Assembly (NCBI GenBank): GCA_002425705.1
Contig: DIMT01000034.1
Coordinates: 1-64,000, forward strand
Direction: 5' to 3'
DNA from: Firmicutes bacterium UBA5559
Lineage (GTDB): Bacteria; Bacillota; Clostridia; Peptostreptococcales; Anaerovoracaceae
Length of the DNA stretch: 64,000 bases
The position numbers were made by a program, and so were the translations under genes. Numbering within the stretch: the stretch's first letter is position 1; the number at the start of each line of letters is the position of its first letter. The notes beneath the pieces are model-generated. The model was not told the DNA's origin. It saw only the letters and a program-made list of their open reading frames with translations, and ran no database searches. Of the stretch, positions 24,559 through 32,566 are shown in pieces.

Positions 24559-26082
24559 ATGGCATACTTGCTGGGTATTGATGTGGGAACCGGGGGAACG
24601 AAAACCGTATTGTTTGAAGATACCGGGGTGGTGATTCAGAGTGCCGGAGCGGAATACCCCCTGTATCAGCCTCAAAACGGTTGGGCTGAGCAACAGCCTG
24701 AGGACTGGTGGAATGCTGTCGTGACAACCATCCAACAGGTTATATCTGTGAGTGGTATAGACAGCGATGAAATTAAAGGAATTGGTTTGTCTGGTCAAAT
24801 GCATGGGCTGATCATGCTGGACGAGCATGGCCGGGTTTTAAGACCTTCCATTATTTGGTGCGATCAGCGAACTGCCAAGGAATGCGAAGAAATTACAGCA
24901 AGGGTTGGAGCAGAAAGACTGATTGAAATTACCGGGAATCCCGCCTTAACAGGATTTACGGCCTCCAAGATTCTCTGGGTCCGGAATAATGATCCGGAGA
25001 CCTACAGCAAGTGCAGGCACATCCTTCTGCCGAAGGATTACATCCGGTATAAATTGACGGGGGATTTTGCTACTGAGGTATCGGATGCCTCCGGCATGCA
25101 GCTGCTTGATTTAAAAACCCGCTCCTGGTCCGGGGAAATTTTAGAAAAACTCGAAATCCCTTCGGAATGGCTGGGCAGGGTATATGAGTCTCCTGAAATC
25201 ACGGGGGTGATTACAGGGGAAATCGCTCGAAGAACTGGTTTGGCAGCAGGGACTCCAGTTGTTGGGGGAGCAGGAGACAATGCCGCGGCAGCGGTTGGTA
25301 CGGGAGTGGTTACAGAGGGAAAGGCCTTTACCACAATTGGTACATCTGGTGTGGTTTATGCTCACATAGACCGCATGATCGTGGACCCAAAGGGTCGGGT
25401 TCATACCTTTTGCTGTGCTGTTCCCGGGGGATGGCACCTAATGGGAGTAACTCAGGCTGCAGGCCTTTCTTTGAAATGGTTTCGGGATAATTTCTGCAAA
25501 GAGGAGATGGACCTGGCCAGACAACAAAATATAGATCCTTACATCATAATGACGGAAGAGGCAGAGCGCATGCCACTCGGTGCAGATAATCTATATTATT
25601 TGCCCTATTTAATGGGAGAAAGAACTCCCCATTTAGATCCGGACTGCCGTGGGGCCTTTGTCGGGCTTTCGGCCTTTCACACCAGGAGCCACTTGATCAG
25701 GGCGGTAATGGAAGGGGTTGGCTACTCCCTGAAGGATTGCCAGCAGATTTTGGTTGAAATGGGAGCAGATGTTGATGACATGACCGTCACCGGAGGTGGG
25801 GGGAGGAGCAGCCTTTGGAGGCAAATGCTGGCGGATTTATATGAGTGCCCGGTTAAAACCATCGTATCTCAGGAGGGTCCGGCCCTTGGGGCGGCCATAC
25901 TGGCGGCCGTTGGTGCAGGCCTGTATCCATCGGTTCAAGAGGCTTGCAACGTCATTATCAAAAGGGATCAGATCCAAATGCCCATCAAGGAAAATTCCGA
26001 TCGATATCTGAAAAATCATCCGGTCTTTCGGCAACTGTATCATCAGCTGAGACCCGGACATCCGATTGGGTTTTCCCAATGA
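24559..26082 (+). CDS. xylB: Xylulokinase
   Basis: 507 residues, FGGY carbohydrate kinase. The N-terminal phosphate loop YLLGIDVGTGGTKTVLFE (residues 3-20), the SGQMHGLIMLDEHG segment and IIWCDQRTAKECEEI are typical of XylB. The C-terminal domain has AGDNAAAAVGTGVV and VTGGGGRSSLWRQMLADLY. It phosphorylates D-xylulose to xylulose 5-phosphate for the pentose phosphate pathway. It is the last gene of the LacI-controlled operon; the next gene has its own promoter. Confidence 0.95.
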   Translation: MAYLLGIDVGTGGTKTVLFEDTGVVIQSAGAEYPLYQPQNGWAEQQPEDWWNAVVTTIQQVISVSGIDSDEIKGIGLSGQMHGLIMLDEHGRVLRPSIIWCDQRTAKECEEITARVGAERLIEITGNPALTGFTASKILWVRNNDPETYSKCRHILLPKDYIRYKLTGDFATEVSDASGMQLLDLKTRSWSGEILEKLEIPSEWLGRVYESPEITGVITGEIARRTGLAAGTPVVGGAGDNAAAAVGTGVVTEGKAFTTIGTSGVVYAHIDRMIVDPKGRVHTFCCAVPGGWHLMGVTQAAGLSLKWFRDNFCKEEMDLARQQNIDPYIIMTEEAERMPLGADNLYYLPYLMGERTPHLDPDCRGAFVGLSAFHTRSHLIRAVMEGVGYSLKDCQQILVEMGADVDDMTVTGGGGRSSLWRQMLADLYECPVKTIVSQEGPALGAAILAAVGAGLYPSVQEACNVIIKRDQIQMPIKENSDRYLKNHPVFRQLYHQLRPGHPIGFSQ

Positions 26083-26087
26083 AAGTA

Positions 26088-26116
26088 TTGAAATGATTCC
26101 TGGAAAGTGCTATAAT
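26088..26116 (+). promoter_or_regulatory. Sigma-A promoter of the ABC-F gene
   Basis: TTGAAA (26088-26093), 17-bp spacer, TATAAT (26111-26116). The start point near 26123 leaves a leader of about 115 nt before the ATG at 26239. Confidence 0.75.
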
Positions 26117-26186
26117 TTATTTAAGAATTTTAATAAATATCTTTGCTGCAAAAGACTGATGATTGGATTGTGACCGGGAAGATAGT

Positions 26187-26210
26187 ATGTTGAAGAGCTT
26201 ATTTCTATAA
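26187..26210 (+). CDS. Putative seven-residue leader peptide of the ABC-F gene
   Basis: An ATG at 26187 opens a frame reading MLKSLFL and stopping with TAA at 26208-26210; GGGAAG at 26176-26181 is a plausible ribosome site. Its last five codons run into the 5' arm of the hairpin at 26193-26220, so a ribosome stalled on it would unfold the hairpin. This is the layout of antibiotic-responsive attenuators. A four-codon ATG frame (MIGL) lies earlier, at 26159. Translation is not proven. Confidence 0.45.
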   Translation: MLKSLFL

Positions 26211-26220
26211 GATCTTTTTT
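26193..26220 (+). terminator. Attenuator hairpin in the ABC-F leader
   Basis: AAGAGCTTAT (26193-26202) pairs with ATAAGATCTT (26207-26216) apart from one G-A mismatch, with loop TTCT, and is followed by TTTT (26217-26220). It ends 18 bp before the ABC-F start codon, so it would prematurely stop transcription unless disrupted. Confidence 0.55.
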
Positions 26221-26238
26221 AGTGATAAAGAGGTAAAA

Positions 26239-27975
26239 ATGATTAGAGTAAAAAATCTGTCCTACTCCTTTCCCCAAAAGGATTTGTATCATAACATATC
26301 GTTTGAATTAGAAGTGGGGCAGCATTGCGCTTTTATCGGTTCAAGCGGCAGTGGGAAAAGCACGCTGACGGAGATCATCATGGATCCGGAGCGCTATATG
26401 TTTGACGGAGAACTGGAGATCGATCCCCATTGCCGGATCGGTTATGTCAGCCAGTTCTTGAATCAGGAAAATGAAGAGGATGCAACCGTTTTTGAATACA
26501 TTGGGAAAGAATTCATCCGGCTGCAGGAAGAACTGGCTGCTATCTGCCTGGAATTGGAAACTTCCCTGGAACACGAGCTGCTGTTGGAAAAATACCAGGA
26601 AACCCTGGATGCCTTCTCTGCCATAGGGGGGGATGATTTTGAAAACGATATTCGTAAGGAGCTGAATCTGGCCAGCCTGGGAAAGCTTGAAAATCGAAAG
26701 ATCTCCGAATTGAGCGGCGGTGAATTTAAGCTGATTCAAGTCATCCGGGAGATGCTGACCAGCCCGGACCTGATCATTATGGATGAGCCCGATGTATTTT
26801 TAGATTTTGAAAACTTGAATTCCCTCAAGAATCTCATCAATGGCCATAAGGGAATGCTGCTGGTGATCACCCACAACCGATATCTGCTGAACCACTGCTT
26901 CAATAAAATCATTCATTTGGAAAACAAGGAACTGCAAGAATTTGACGGAAGCTATGAGGAATACAATTCTTCCCTGCTCAGGCGGAAAATTGAGTTGCAG
27001 GAGCTGGCCGCGGCAGACGCCGATGAAGTGGAGCGGAATGAAGGGTTAATAGAAAAACTGAGACACATCAGTTCTTATAATTCGGAAGCCTCCCGGGGCA
27101 AAGCCCTGAGCGCCCGAGTCAGTATCCAGGAACGGCTGAAAGCCCGGCAGATAAAAGCTCCCTTTGCGGAAATCCGTCAGCCGGAGATTCATTTGGTTGC
27201 TGAGGATGTGCCGGAAGATGTGGTTGCCATTTCAATCAAGGATTACGAAGTAGCCTTTGACGAAGTACTCTTGTCAAAGGTGAACATTGAGATTAAATCC
27301 ACAGAAAAAGTAGCTTTGGTCGGAGGGAATGGCACGGGAAAGACCACTTTACTCCGGGAAATCTATGGCAACAACCATGCTGCCATTACGATCCACGATG
27401 GGATTAACATGGCCTATCTTTCCCAGGTTCAGGGGGAGATGCTGAAGGAATCCAACACCATATTGGAAGAATTCTTCGAAGCCGGCCTTCAAACTACTCA
27501 GGAAATTATCGAATACATCGGGGGATATGGGTTCCAGGAAGAATCGGCTCATCAAAAAATCGGGCGCCTTTCCGGAGGGGAAAAGAATTTGCTCCAGCTG
27601 GCTAAGATTTCTCTTCAGAAGGCAAACATGCTGCTTCTGGATGAACCTACCAGCCACCTGGACACCTATTCCCAGATGGCCCTGGAAAAGGCCTTGGATG
27701 ATTATAAAGGAGGAATCCTGATGATTTCTCATGATTTCTATTCCATTGCAAACTGCATGGACTTTGTGCTGCTCATTGAAAATCAGACGATCCGCAAGAT
27801 GAGTACGAAAAAATTCAGAAAGATGATTTACGCCAGTCATTTCGATAAAGATTATCTGGCCTTGGACCTGAAGAAAAAAGAAATCGAAACGAAAGTGGCA
27901 ATTGCATTAAGGGACGGAGATTTTACTCTTGCGAAGAGGTTGCAGGAAGATTTGGATGCAATAATAAAAGGCTGA
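26239..27975 (+). CDS. ABC-F family ATPase (possible ribosome-protection type)
   Basis: 578 residues with two ATPase domains and no membrane segment, which defines ABC-F. Domain 1: Walker A GSSGSGKSTL (about residue 35), signature ISELSGGEFKL, Walker B LIIMDEPDVFLD. A charged linker follows (about residues 250-310), then domain 2: Walker A GGNGTGKTTL, signature IGRLSGGEKNL, Walker B LLLDEPTSHLD. The last about 30 residues (KKKEIETKVAIALRDGDFTLAKRL) resemble a UVR-type helical hairpin. ABC-F proteins act on the ribosome, some conferring antibiotic resistance. The leader with a short peptide and attenuator supports a drug-inducible role, but the subfamily cannot be fixed by eye. Confidence 0.85.
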   Translation: MIRVKNLSYSFPQKDLYHNISFELEVGQHCAFIGSSGSGKSTLTEIIMDPERYMFDGELEIDPHCRIGYVSQFLNQENEEDATVFEYIGKEFIRLQEELAAICLELETSLEHELLLEKYQETLDAFSAIGGDDFENDIRKELNLASLGKLENRKISELSGGEFKLIQVIREMLTSPDLIIMDEPDVFLDFENLNSLKNLINGHKGMLLVITHNRYLLNHCFNKIIHLENKELQEFDGSYEEYNSSLLRRKIELQELAAADADEVERNEGLIEKLRHISSYNSEASRGKALSARVSIQERLKARQIKAPFAEIRQPEIHLVAEDVPEDVVAISIKDYEVAFDEVLLSKVNIEIKSTEKVALVGGNGTGKTTLLREIYGNNHAAITIHDGINMAYLSQVQGEMLKESNTILEEFFEAGLQTTQEIIEYIGGYGFQEESAHQKIGRLSGGEKNLLQLAKISLQKANMLLLDEPTSHLDTYSQMALEKALDDYKGGILMISHDFYSIANCMDFVLLIENQTIRKMSTKKFRKMIYASHFDKDYLALDLKKKEIETKVAIALRDGDFTLAKRLQEDLDAIIKG

Positions 27976-27990
27976 TTGTCTCAATCAGCC
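27970..27990. terminator. Bidirectional hairpin containing both convergent stop codons
   Basis: GGCTGATTG (27970-27978) and CAATCAGCC (27982-27990) form a perfect 9-bp stem with a TCT loop. The ABC-F stop (27973-27975) lies in the left arm and the MoaD-like stop (27985-27987, reverse strand) in the right arm. On the reverse strand it is followed by TTTTATTATT, a good terminator; on the forward strand the T-tract is absent. Confidence 0.7.
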
Positions 27991-28536
27991 CCCTCCAACC
28001 GGTGGGAAAATAGATACTGTATCTTTATCTTCAAGAATACTGTCCAGGGAAGCCCCCCTGCCATTGATCATGATGATGGCGGCATCTTTCGGAGAAATGT
28101 CCAGGAGCTGGACGATATCCTTCGGAGCGGAGCCACGGGGAAGCTCCATCGCGGTTTCTTTTTCCCTGTTTTCTCTTAAGGTTGCGAATAACCGCACCGT
28201 GACGTTTATTTGATCGACTATTTTGAAGTTGGCTTCATTATTCTGGTTCTTGCCATAAAACCCAAGGGCGATCCGGTAGGGCCCGGGGCAGCCGGGAGGC
28301 AGGAAAGCCACACGGTCTCCTGGTTGAACCTCATAATCCAGTGCCTGTACAAAGCCATTGACGAATATTACTTCGATTTCTTTCGGGTCAATGCCCAGCT
28401 GGTTTGCCAGGTCGATCCCGGTGATTGGCTCGTCCAGTGGGTGGATAAGGGGTATGGTTCCGAACTTTGTTCGGAATATTTTGTCCAAATGAAGAAATCC
28501 CCGAACCTCAATCGTCTTATTCGTTTCCACTGTCAT
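27985..28536 (-). CDS. Tandem MoaD/ThiS-family protein
   Basis: 183 residues made of two ubiquitin-like beta-grasp units. Residues about 8-85 form the first unit (ends VQPGDRVAFLPPGCPG, no terminal Gly-Gly), and residues about 105-183 the second (VTVRLFATLRENREKE to KDTVSIFPPVGGG), which keeps the C-terminal Gly-Gly needed for adenylation and thiocarboxylation. MoaD proteins supply sulfur to the pyranopterin of Mo/W enzymes. It lies directly behind the aor gene, so a role in tungstopterin supply for AOR is likely. A hairpin with a TTCG loop separates the two genes; the sense-strand terminator overlaps its stop codon. Confidence 0.85.
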   Translation of the reverse strand: MTVETNKTIEVRGFLHLDKIFRTKFGTIPLIHPLDEPITGIDLANQLGIDPKEIEVIFVNGFVQALDYEVQPGDRVAFLPPGCPGPYRIALGFYGKNQNNEANFKIVDQINVTVRLFATLRENREKETAMELPRGSAPKDIVQLLDISPKDAAIIMINGRGASLDSILEDKDTVSIFPPVGGG

Positions 28537-28556
28537 TGTAATTCCTCCATGAAGGG

Positions 28557-28584
28557 AAAGCCGGACCGAAGTCCGGCTTTTTTT
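28557..28584. terminator. Stem-loop between aor and the tandem-MoaD gene
   Basis: AAAGCCGGAC (28557-28566) and GTCCGGCTTT (28571-28580) form a perfect 10-bp stem. In the aor-moaD reading direction the loop is TTCG closed by C-G, a very stable RNA tetraloop, but only TTTCCC follows, so partial attenuation or mRNA processing is likely. Read on the + strand it has the longer T-tract. Confidence 0.65.
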
Positions 28585-28593
28585 GATGGTCTG

Positions 28594-30333
28594 TTAAAAA
28601 TTGAAAACCTCGTCCACTTCTTCGGGAGTGAAGTCCCACAGAGAATTGTGGGGGGCACAGGGTTCATATTCAAAGAACTCCGGCAATCGATCATGGGCGT
28701 TGTTGAAACCGGCTTCCACATTAAAGGCCCGTTCTACCTTCAGAACCGATTCTCCCAGCTTATCCACATCAGTGGGAGTAAGGGATAATCCATACTGCGC
28801 ATTGATCATGTCGATGAGTGCCTGATGCCCGTCTGGATTATCAGCAATACCGAAGTAAACGAAGAGGCACATGCCCGTACTGTCGATGGCAGCTGTTCCG
28901 ATCTGCATGGCCCTGGAATAGGCGATTTGACCTTCCTTTTTCAGGGGGTCGATGTCGCCGCCCACCTTCAGGATATTTCCGGAGATGCAGTAACCGGCAG
29001 TATGGTCAGCACCCATTGGTGTGGTAGCATAGGTCAGGCCGATTCCTTTGATGGGACGGGGGTCGTAAGCAGGTATGGCCTGATCTTTGACAACCGGAAC
29101 CCGGAAAAGACCGCAGGCTTTACCAACAGCAGAAGTGCCGGTGCCCAGGAGCCGTCCCAGGATTGTGGGAACAGCCATCTGCTTCACAGCATCCAGTACG
29201 GCTTCTCCATCGCCCCAGGGCAGTAATCCCCCTTCCATGGCGGTGGCCACGGCAACGGCGGTTTCGATGCTGTCGATACCCACATCATCCATTGCCCGGT
29301 CGATATAAGCGATGATGTCCAGATCTTTGATGCCGGCATCGGCACCCAGGCCCCAGATGGTTTCGTACTCAAATCCACTGGTAATAAATTTGCCCTGCTT
29401 GTCCGGATACCATTGGGAGCATCGGATTACGCATCCGGCATGACAGCCATGGGAAACCTTGCCTTCTCCCCCTCTTTCGCTGATGTTGGCGTTCATGGTT
29501 TCGCCGGAAATATTATCATGGTGTTCGATCCGCCCACTGGTAAAGTTATTGGCCGGAAGCCCACCAGCTTCGTTGATGATATTAACCAACACGTTGGTTC
29601 CGTAGGCAGCCAGAGCCTGACCGGAAACCGGATGATCCAGAAGGGCCTTGGCAAATACTTTAGCCGCAGCCTTGAATTTTTCCGGATCGGCAATGGGTAC
29701 GCCCGCAGCTCCGGCATCATCAATAACAATAGCCTTCACTTTTTTGGAACCCATAACGGCTCCCAAACCGCCCCTGCCGGCACTTCGCATATGGCCTTCC
29801 GGGTCTTTAAAAGAAATGTTGGCAGCTGCCAACCGGTATTCTCCCGCAGGTCCGGCAATGGCGATGCCTACTTTTTCCCCGTACTTTTCATTGAGTACTT
29901 CGAGGGCTTCGTAGTTGCCCGGTCCGCCAATGATTTCCGGTGGAGCTTCATCGATGGTCACGCCGTTCCCGTCCACTTTTAAGACGTAGAATTTATCCTC
30001 TGCAGGCATTCCTTCGATAACCAGTGCCTTGATGCCCATCTTGGCCATCTTTTGGGCAAAGGATCCACCGGAGTTGCTTTCCTTGATTCCTCCCGTCAGG
30101 GGACTCTTGGCCCCGACGGAAATACGGCCGGAATTGGCGGCGGAAGTGCCGCTCAATAAACCGGGAGCGAAGATCAGTTTGTTGTTTTTGCCTAAAGGAT
30201 GGCAAGTGGGCTTTACCTCATCCGCAACAAAACCAGAAGTTAAGGCCCGGCCGCCTAAACCGACATACTTCTCCGGTACCTCCCCGATGGTAACGCTGAG
30301 GCTGGTCATATCGACTCTTATAAACTTATACAT
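28594..30333 (-). CDS. aor: Aldehyde:ferredoxin oxidoreductase (tungstopterin)
   Basis: 579 residues. The N-terminus (YKFIRVDMTS, then EKYVGLGGRALTSGFVADEV and APGLLSGTSAANSGRISVGAKSPLTGGI) is the AOR N-domain that binds the bis-pterin cofactor. The [4Fe-4S] ligands appear as CHAGCVIRC (about residue 315) plus a later Cys in DSTGMCLFVYF (about residue 500). AOR enzymes oxidise aldehydes, or reduce acids, with ferredoxin in the cytosol. Upstream on the reverse strand is a perfect sigma-54 promoter and a divergent sigma-54 activator gene. The tandem-MoaD gene follows. Confidence 0.93.
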   Translation of the reverse strand: MYKFIRVDMTSLSVTIGEVPEKYVGLGGRALTSGFVADEVKPTCHPLGKNNKLIFAPGLLSGTSAANSGRISVGAKSPLTGGIKESNSGGSFAQKMAKMGIKALVIEGMPAEDKFYVLKVDGNGVTIDEAPPEIIGGPGNYEALEVLNEKYGEKVGIAIAGPAGEYRLAAANISFKDPEGHMRSAGRGGLGAVMGSKKVKAIVIDDAGAAGVPIADPEKFKAAAKVFAKALLDHPVSGQALAAYGTNVLVNIINEAGGLPANNFTSGRIEHHDNISGETMNANISERGGEGKVSHGCHAGCVIRCSQWYPDKQGKFITSGFEYETIWGLGADAGIKDLDIIAYIDRAMDDVGIDSIETAVAVATAMEGGLLPWGDGEAVLDAVKQMAVPTILGRLLGTGTSAVGKACGLFRVPVVKDQAIPAYDPRPIKGIGLTYATTPMGADHTAGYCISGNILKVGGDIDPLKKEGQIAYSRAMQIGTAAIDSTGMCLFVYFGIADNPDGHQALIDMINAQYGLSLTPTDVDKLGESVLKVERAFNVEAGFNNAHDRLPEFFEYEPCAPHNSLWDFTPEEVDEVFNF

Positions 30334-30392
30334 AAAACATCCTCCTTTATTTCAGTTTTGGTTTCCATGATTGGGTTTCTAATATTAAATAT

Positions 30393-30408
30393 AGCAATTG
30401 TCGTGCCA
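30393..30408 (-). promoter_or_regulatory. Sigma-54 promoter of aor
   Basis: On the reverse strand TGGCAC (30408-30403) N5 TTGCT (30397-30393) matches the -24/-12 consensus TGGCAC-N5-TTGCW exactly. It is about 60 bp upstream of the aor ATG at 30333. Confidence 0.85.
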
Positions 30409-30482
30409 AATTATTATTCGTCTGAATATTTTGAGAAAACCAGAGATTGCAGCGGTCTGAGCGGAAGGGCCTTTAATAAACA

Positions 30483-30511
30483 TTTACAACCAGGCAGAAT
30501 CGTTCTATAAT
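30483..30511 (+). promoter_or_regulatory. Sigma-A promoter of the divergent sigma-54 activator gene
   Basis: TTTACA (30483-30488), 17-bp spacer, TATAAT (30506-30511). The start point near 30518 leaves a leader of about 75 nt. Confidence 0.75.
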
Positions 30512-30545
30512 TGAACATAAGAGCGGGAAACGAATGCTCCGAATT

Positions 30546-30558
30546 GGAACACTGTTCC
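30546..30558. promoter_or_regulatory. Candidate activator (UAS/enhancer) palindrome
   Basis: GGAACA-C-TGTTCC (30546-30558) is a perfect 13-bp palindrome about 140 bp upstream of the sigma-54 promoter and within the leader of the activator gene. It could serve both as aor enhancer and as an autoregulatory site. Confidence 0.55.
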
Positions 30559-30592
30559 GTTTTGATGCAATCACAACGAGGAGATGATGAAG

Positions 30593-32545
30593 ATGAGCCC
30601 CATTGAGAGACCAATAAAAAACTGTATAGAAGAATCCCATAAACGATGTCTGGCCAACCAACTGGACAGGAATCTAAAATTCAGCAACCGGATCATCGAG
30701 GGGGGTGAACTCCAGGATGTATTAGAAAGAAAAAGAGAATTGATTGAAATTTCCAAGCCCTTCATTGAACATTTATATGGGATTTTGAAAGGCTCTGATT
30801 TTTTCACCATATTGACGGATGAAAAGGGATGTATCCTGAACGTAATCGGTGACGAAAAAATACTGCAGGAGGCCTTTGCCATCCGCATGATCCCGGGAGC
30901 TTACATGGACGAAGCCCATATCGGCACCAACGCCATGGGTCTGGTCCTTACCGGGAAAAAACCGGTTCAGATTTCCGGAGAGGATCATTACATCAAGGCT
31001 TATCATAAGTGGACCTGCTCAGCGGCCCCCATCATGGACGAAAACAATAACTTGATTGGAGTACTGGATTTAACCGGCTATTATGATTCTGTTAACCTGC
31101 ATACCCTGGGCATGGTGGTAGCCGCTGTCAATGCCATCGAGAAGATGCTGGAAGTCAATGAATACCATAAAAAATTGGTATCAGCAAAGATTTACATCGA
31201 TACCATGGTGGACTCCATTCCTGCCGGCATCATGACTTCGGACCTGAACGGAAATATCAAGACCCTGAACAGGCACATCACCGAATTGTTTGGCTATTCG
31301 GAAGAAGAAATGAAACAAAAGAAAGCCTATGACTTATTCGATGACTGGGACCATGCAGTAAAAACCATTGAAAACAAAGATCAGTTTCTGGATGAAGACG
31401 TGTTTGTCCATTCCAGAAAAAATGTTCTTCAATACAATTTAAGCATGTACCCCATTTCTGACGGGGATGGAAAACTTGACGGGATCGTATATGTGTTCAA
31501 GGAAACCAGGAAGGTCCGGAAACTGGCCAACAAGATTATGGGCCGGAGGGCTATCTATACCTTTGATAAAATCATTGGCCAAAACAAAGAATTCCTGAAG
31601 ACCATCGACTTTGCTAAGCAGGTTGCCGACAGTAAGTCCACCATTCTGATCATGGGGGAAAGCGGTACCGGAAAAGAAGTTTTTGCCCAGTCCATCCACA
31701 ATCACAGCAACCGAAGCAATGAAAATTTTGTGGCCCTGAACTGTGGTGCCATCCCGAAAAACTTAATCGAATCGGAGCTTTTCGGATACGATGAAGGGGC
31801 CTTTACCGGGGCCAAGAGAAGCGGTCACCCGGGCAAATTCGAAATCGCCGACGGGGGAACCATATTCCTGGATGAAATCGGTGAAATGCCGCTGGATATG
31901 CAGACACGGCTGCTTCGGGTCATTGAAGAGGGCACGGTGGGCCGCATCGGGGGAACCAAAGAAATCGTAGTGGATGTGCGGATCATCGCAGCCACCAATA
32001 AAGATCTGGTTGAGGAAGTAAGCCGGGGAAATTTCCGGAAAGATCTCTTCTATCGGCTGAATGTCCTGCCGATCCGGCTCCCGTCTTTAAGGGAAAGAAA
32101 GGATGACATACCGCTGCTGATTGATTATTTCATGGAGAGGATATCCAGGCGAATCAATAAGCGAATGCTGGAAATCCCCGAAGACTATATGAAGGATCTG
32201 GTTGAATACAGCTGGCCGGGCAATATACGGGAACTGGAAAACCTCATCGAACTGATGCTGAACACCGGATGCAGGGATAACCGGCCTCTGAGAAGTAAAG
32301 ATGAATTTAAACCGGAGGATATTCCGGTGATTGATGGAATAGAGTTCAACCTGGAAACAGTGGAGCGAGAGCATATTTGTAGGACCCTGCAGTATTACAA
32401 TGGCAATATCTCCAACAGTGCCAAGGCCTTAGGGTTAGGCAGAAATACCTTATATAGGAAAATTGAGAAATATGGGATTCTGAACGGTACCGAAATGGAT
32501 TATGTTGACAAACGTCCGGAAAATATTACAATTAATCATAAGTAA
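30593..32545 (+). CDS. Sigma-54-dependent activator (AcoR-like GAF, PAS, AAA+, Fis HTH)
   Basis: About 650 residues. GAGGAG at 30578-30583 favours the ATG at 30593 over those at 30584 and 30587. Residues about 50-190 form an AcoR-type GAF sensor (GAYMDEAHIGTNAMGLVLTGK). A PAS domain follows (about 205-310: MVDSIPAGIMTSDLNGNI). The AAA+ domain has Walker A GESGTGKE (about residue 352) and GYDEGAFTGAK (about 400), the sigma-54 contact loop. The C-terminal Fis-type HTH (NISNSAKALGLGRNTLYRKI) binds the enhancer. It is divergent to aor and is the expected activator of its sigma-54 promoter. The signal is unknown, possibly an aldehyde or redox cue. Confidence 0.92.
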   Translation: MSPIERPIKNCIEESHKRCLANQLDRNLKFSNRIIEGGELQDVLERKRELIEISKPFIEHLYGILKGSDFFTILTDEKGCILNVIGDEKILQEAFAIRMIPGAYMDEAHIGTNAMGLVLTGKKPVQISGEDHYIKAYHKWTCSAAPIMDENNNLIGVLDLTGYYDSVNLHTLGMVVAAVNAIEKMLEVNEYHKKLVSAKIYIDTMVDSIPAGIMTSDLNGNIKTLNRHITELFGYSEEEMKQKKAYDLFDDWDHAVKTIENKDQFLDEDVFVHSRKNVLQYNLSMYPISDGDGKLDGIVYVFKETRKVRKLANKIMGRRAIYTFDKIIGQNKEFLKTIDFAKQVADSKSTILIMGESGTGKEVFAQSIHNHSNRSNENFVALNCGAIPKNLIESELFGYDEGAFTGAKRSGHPGKFEIADGGTIFLDEIGEMPLDMQTRLLRVIEEGTVGRIGGTKEIVVDVRIIAATNKDLVEEVSRGNFRKDLFYRLNVLPIRLPSLRERKDDIPLLIDYFMERISRRINKRMLEIPEDYMKDLVEYSWPGNIRELENLIELMLNTGCRDNRPLRSKDEFKPEDIPVIDGIEFNLETVEREHICRTLQYYNGNISNSAKALGLGRNTLYRKIEKYGILNGTEMDYVDKRPENITINHK

Positions 32546-32566
32546 AATCTAAGGAGACAGGATCCG

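Noticed and set aside
26159..26173. Four-codon frame MIGL as the ABC-F leader peptide
   Set aside because: No ribosome site and it does not reach the attenuator hairpin; the frame at 26187 is the better candidate.
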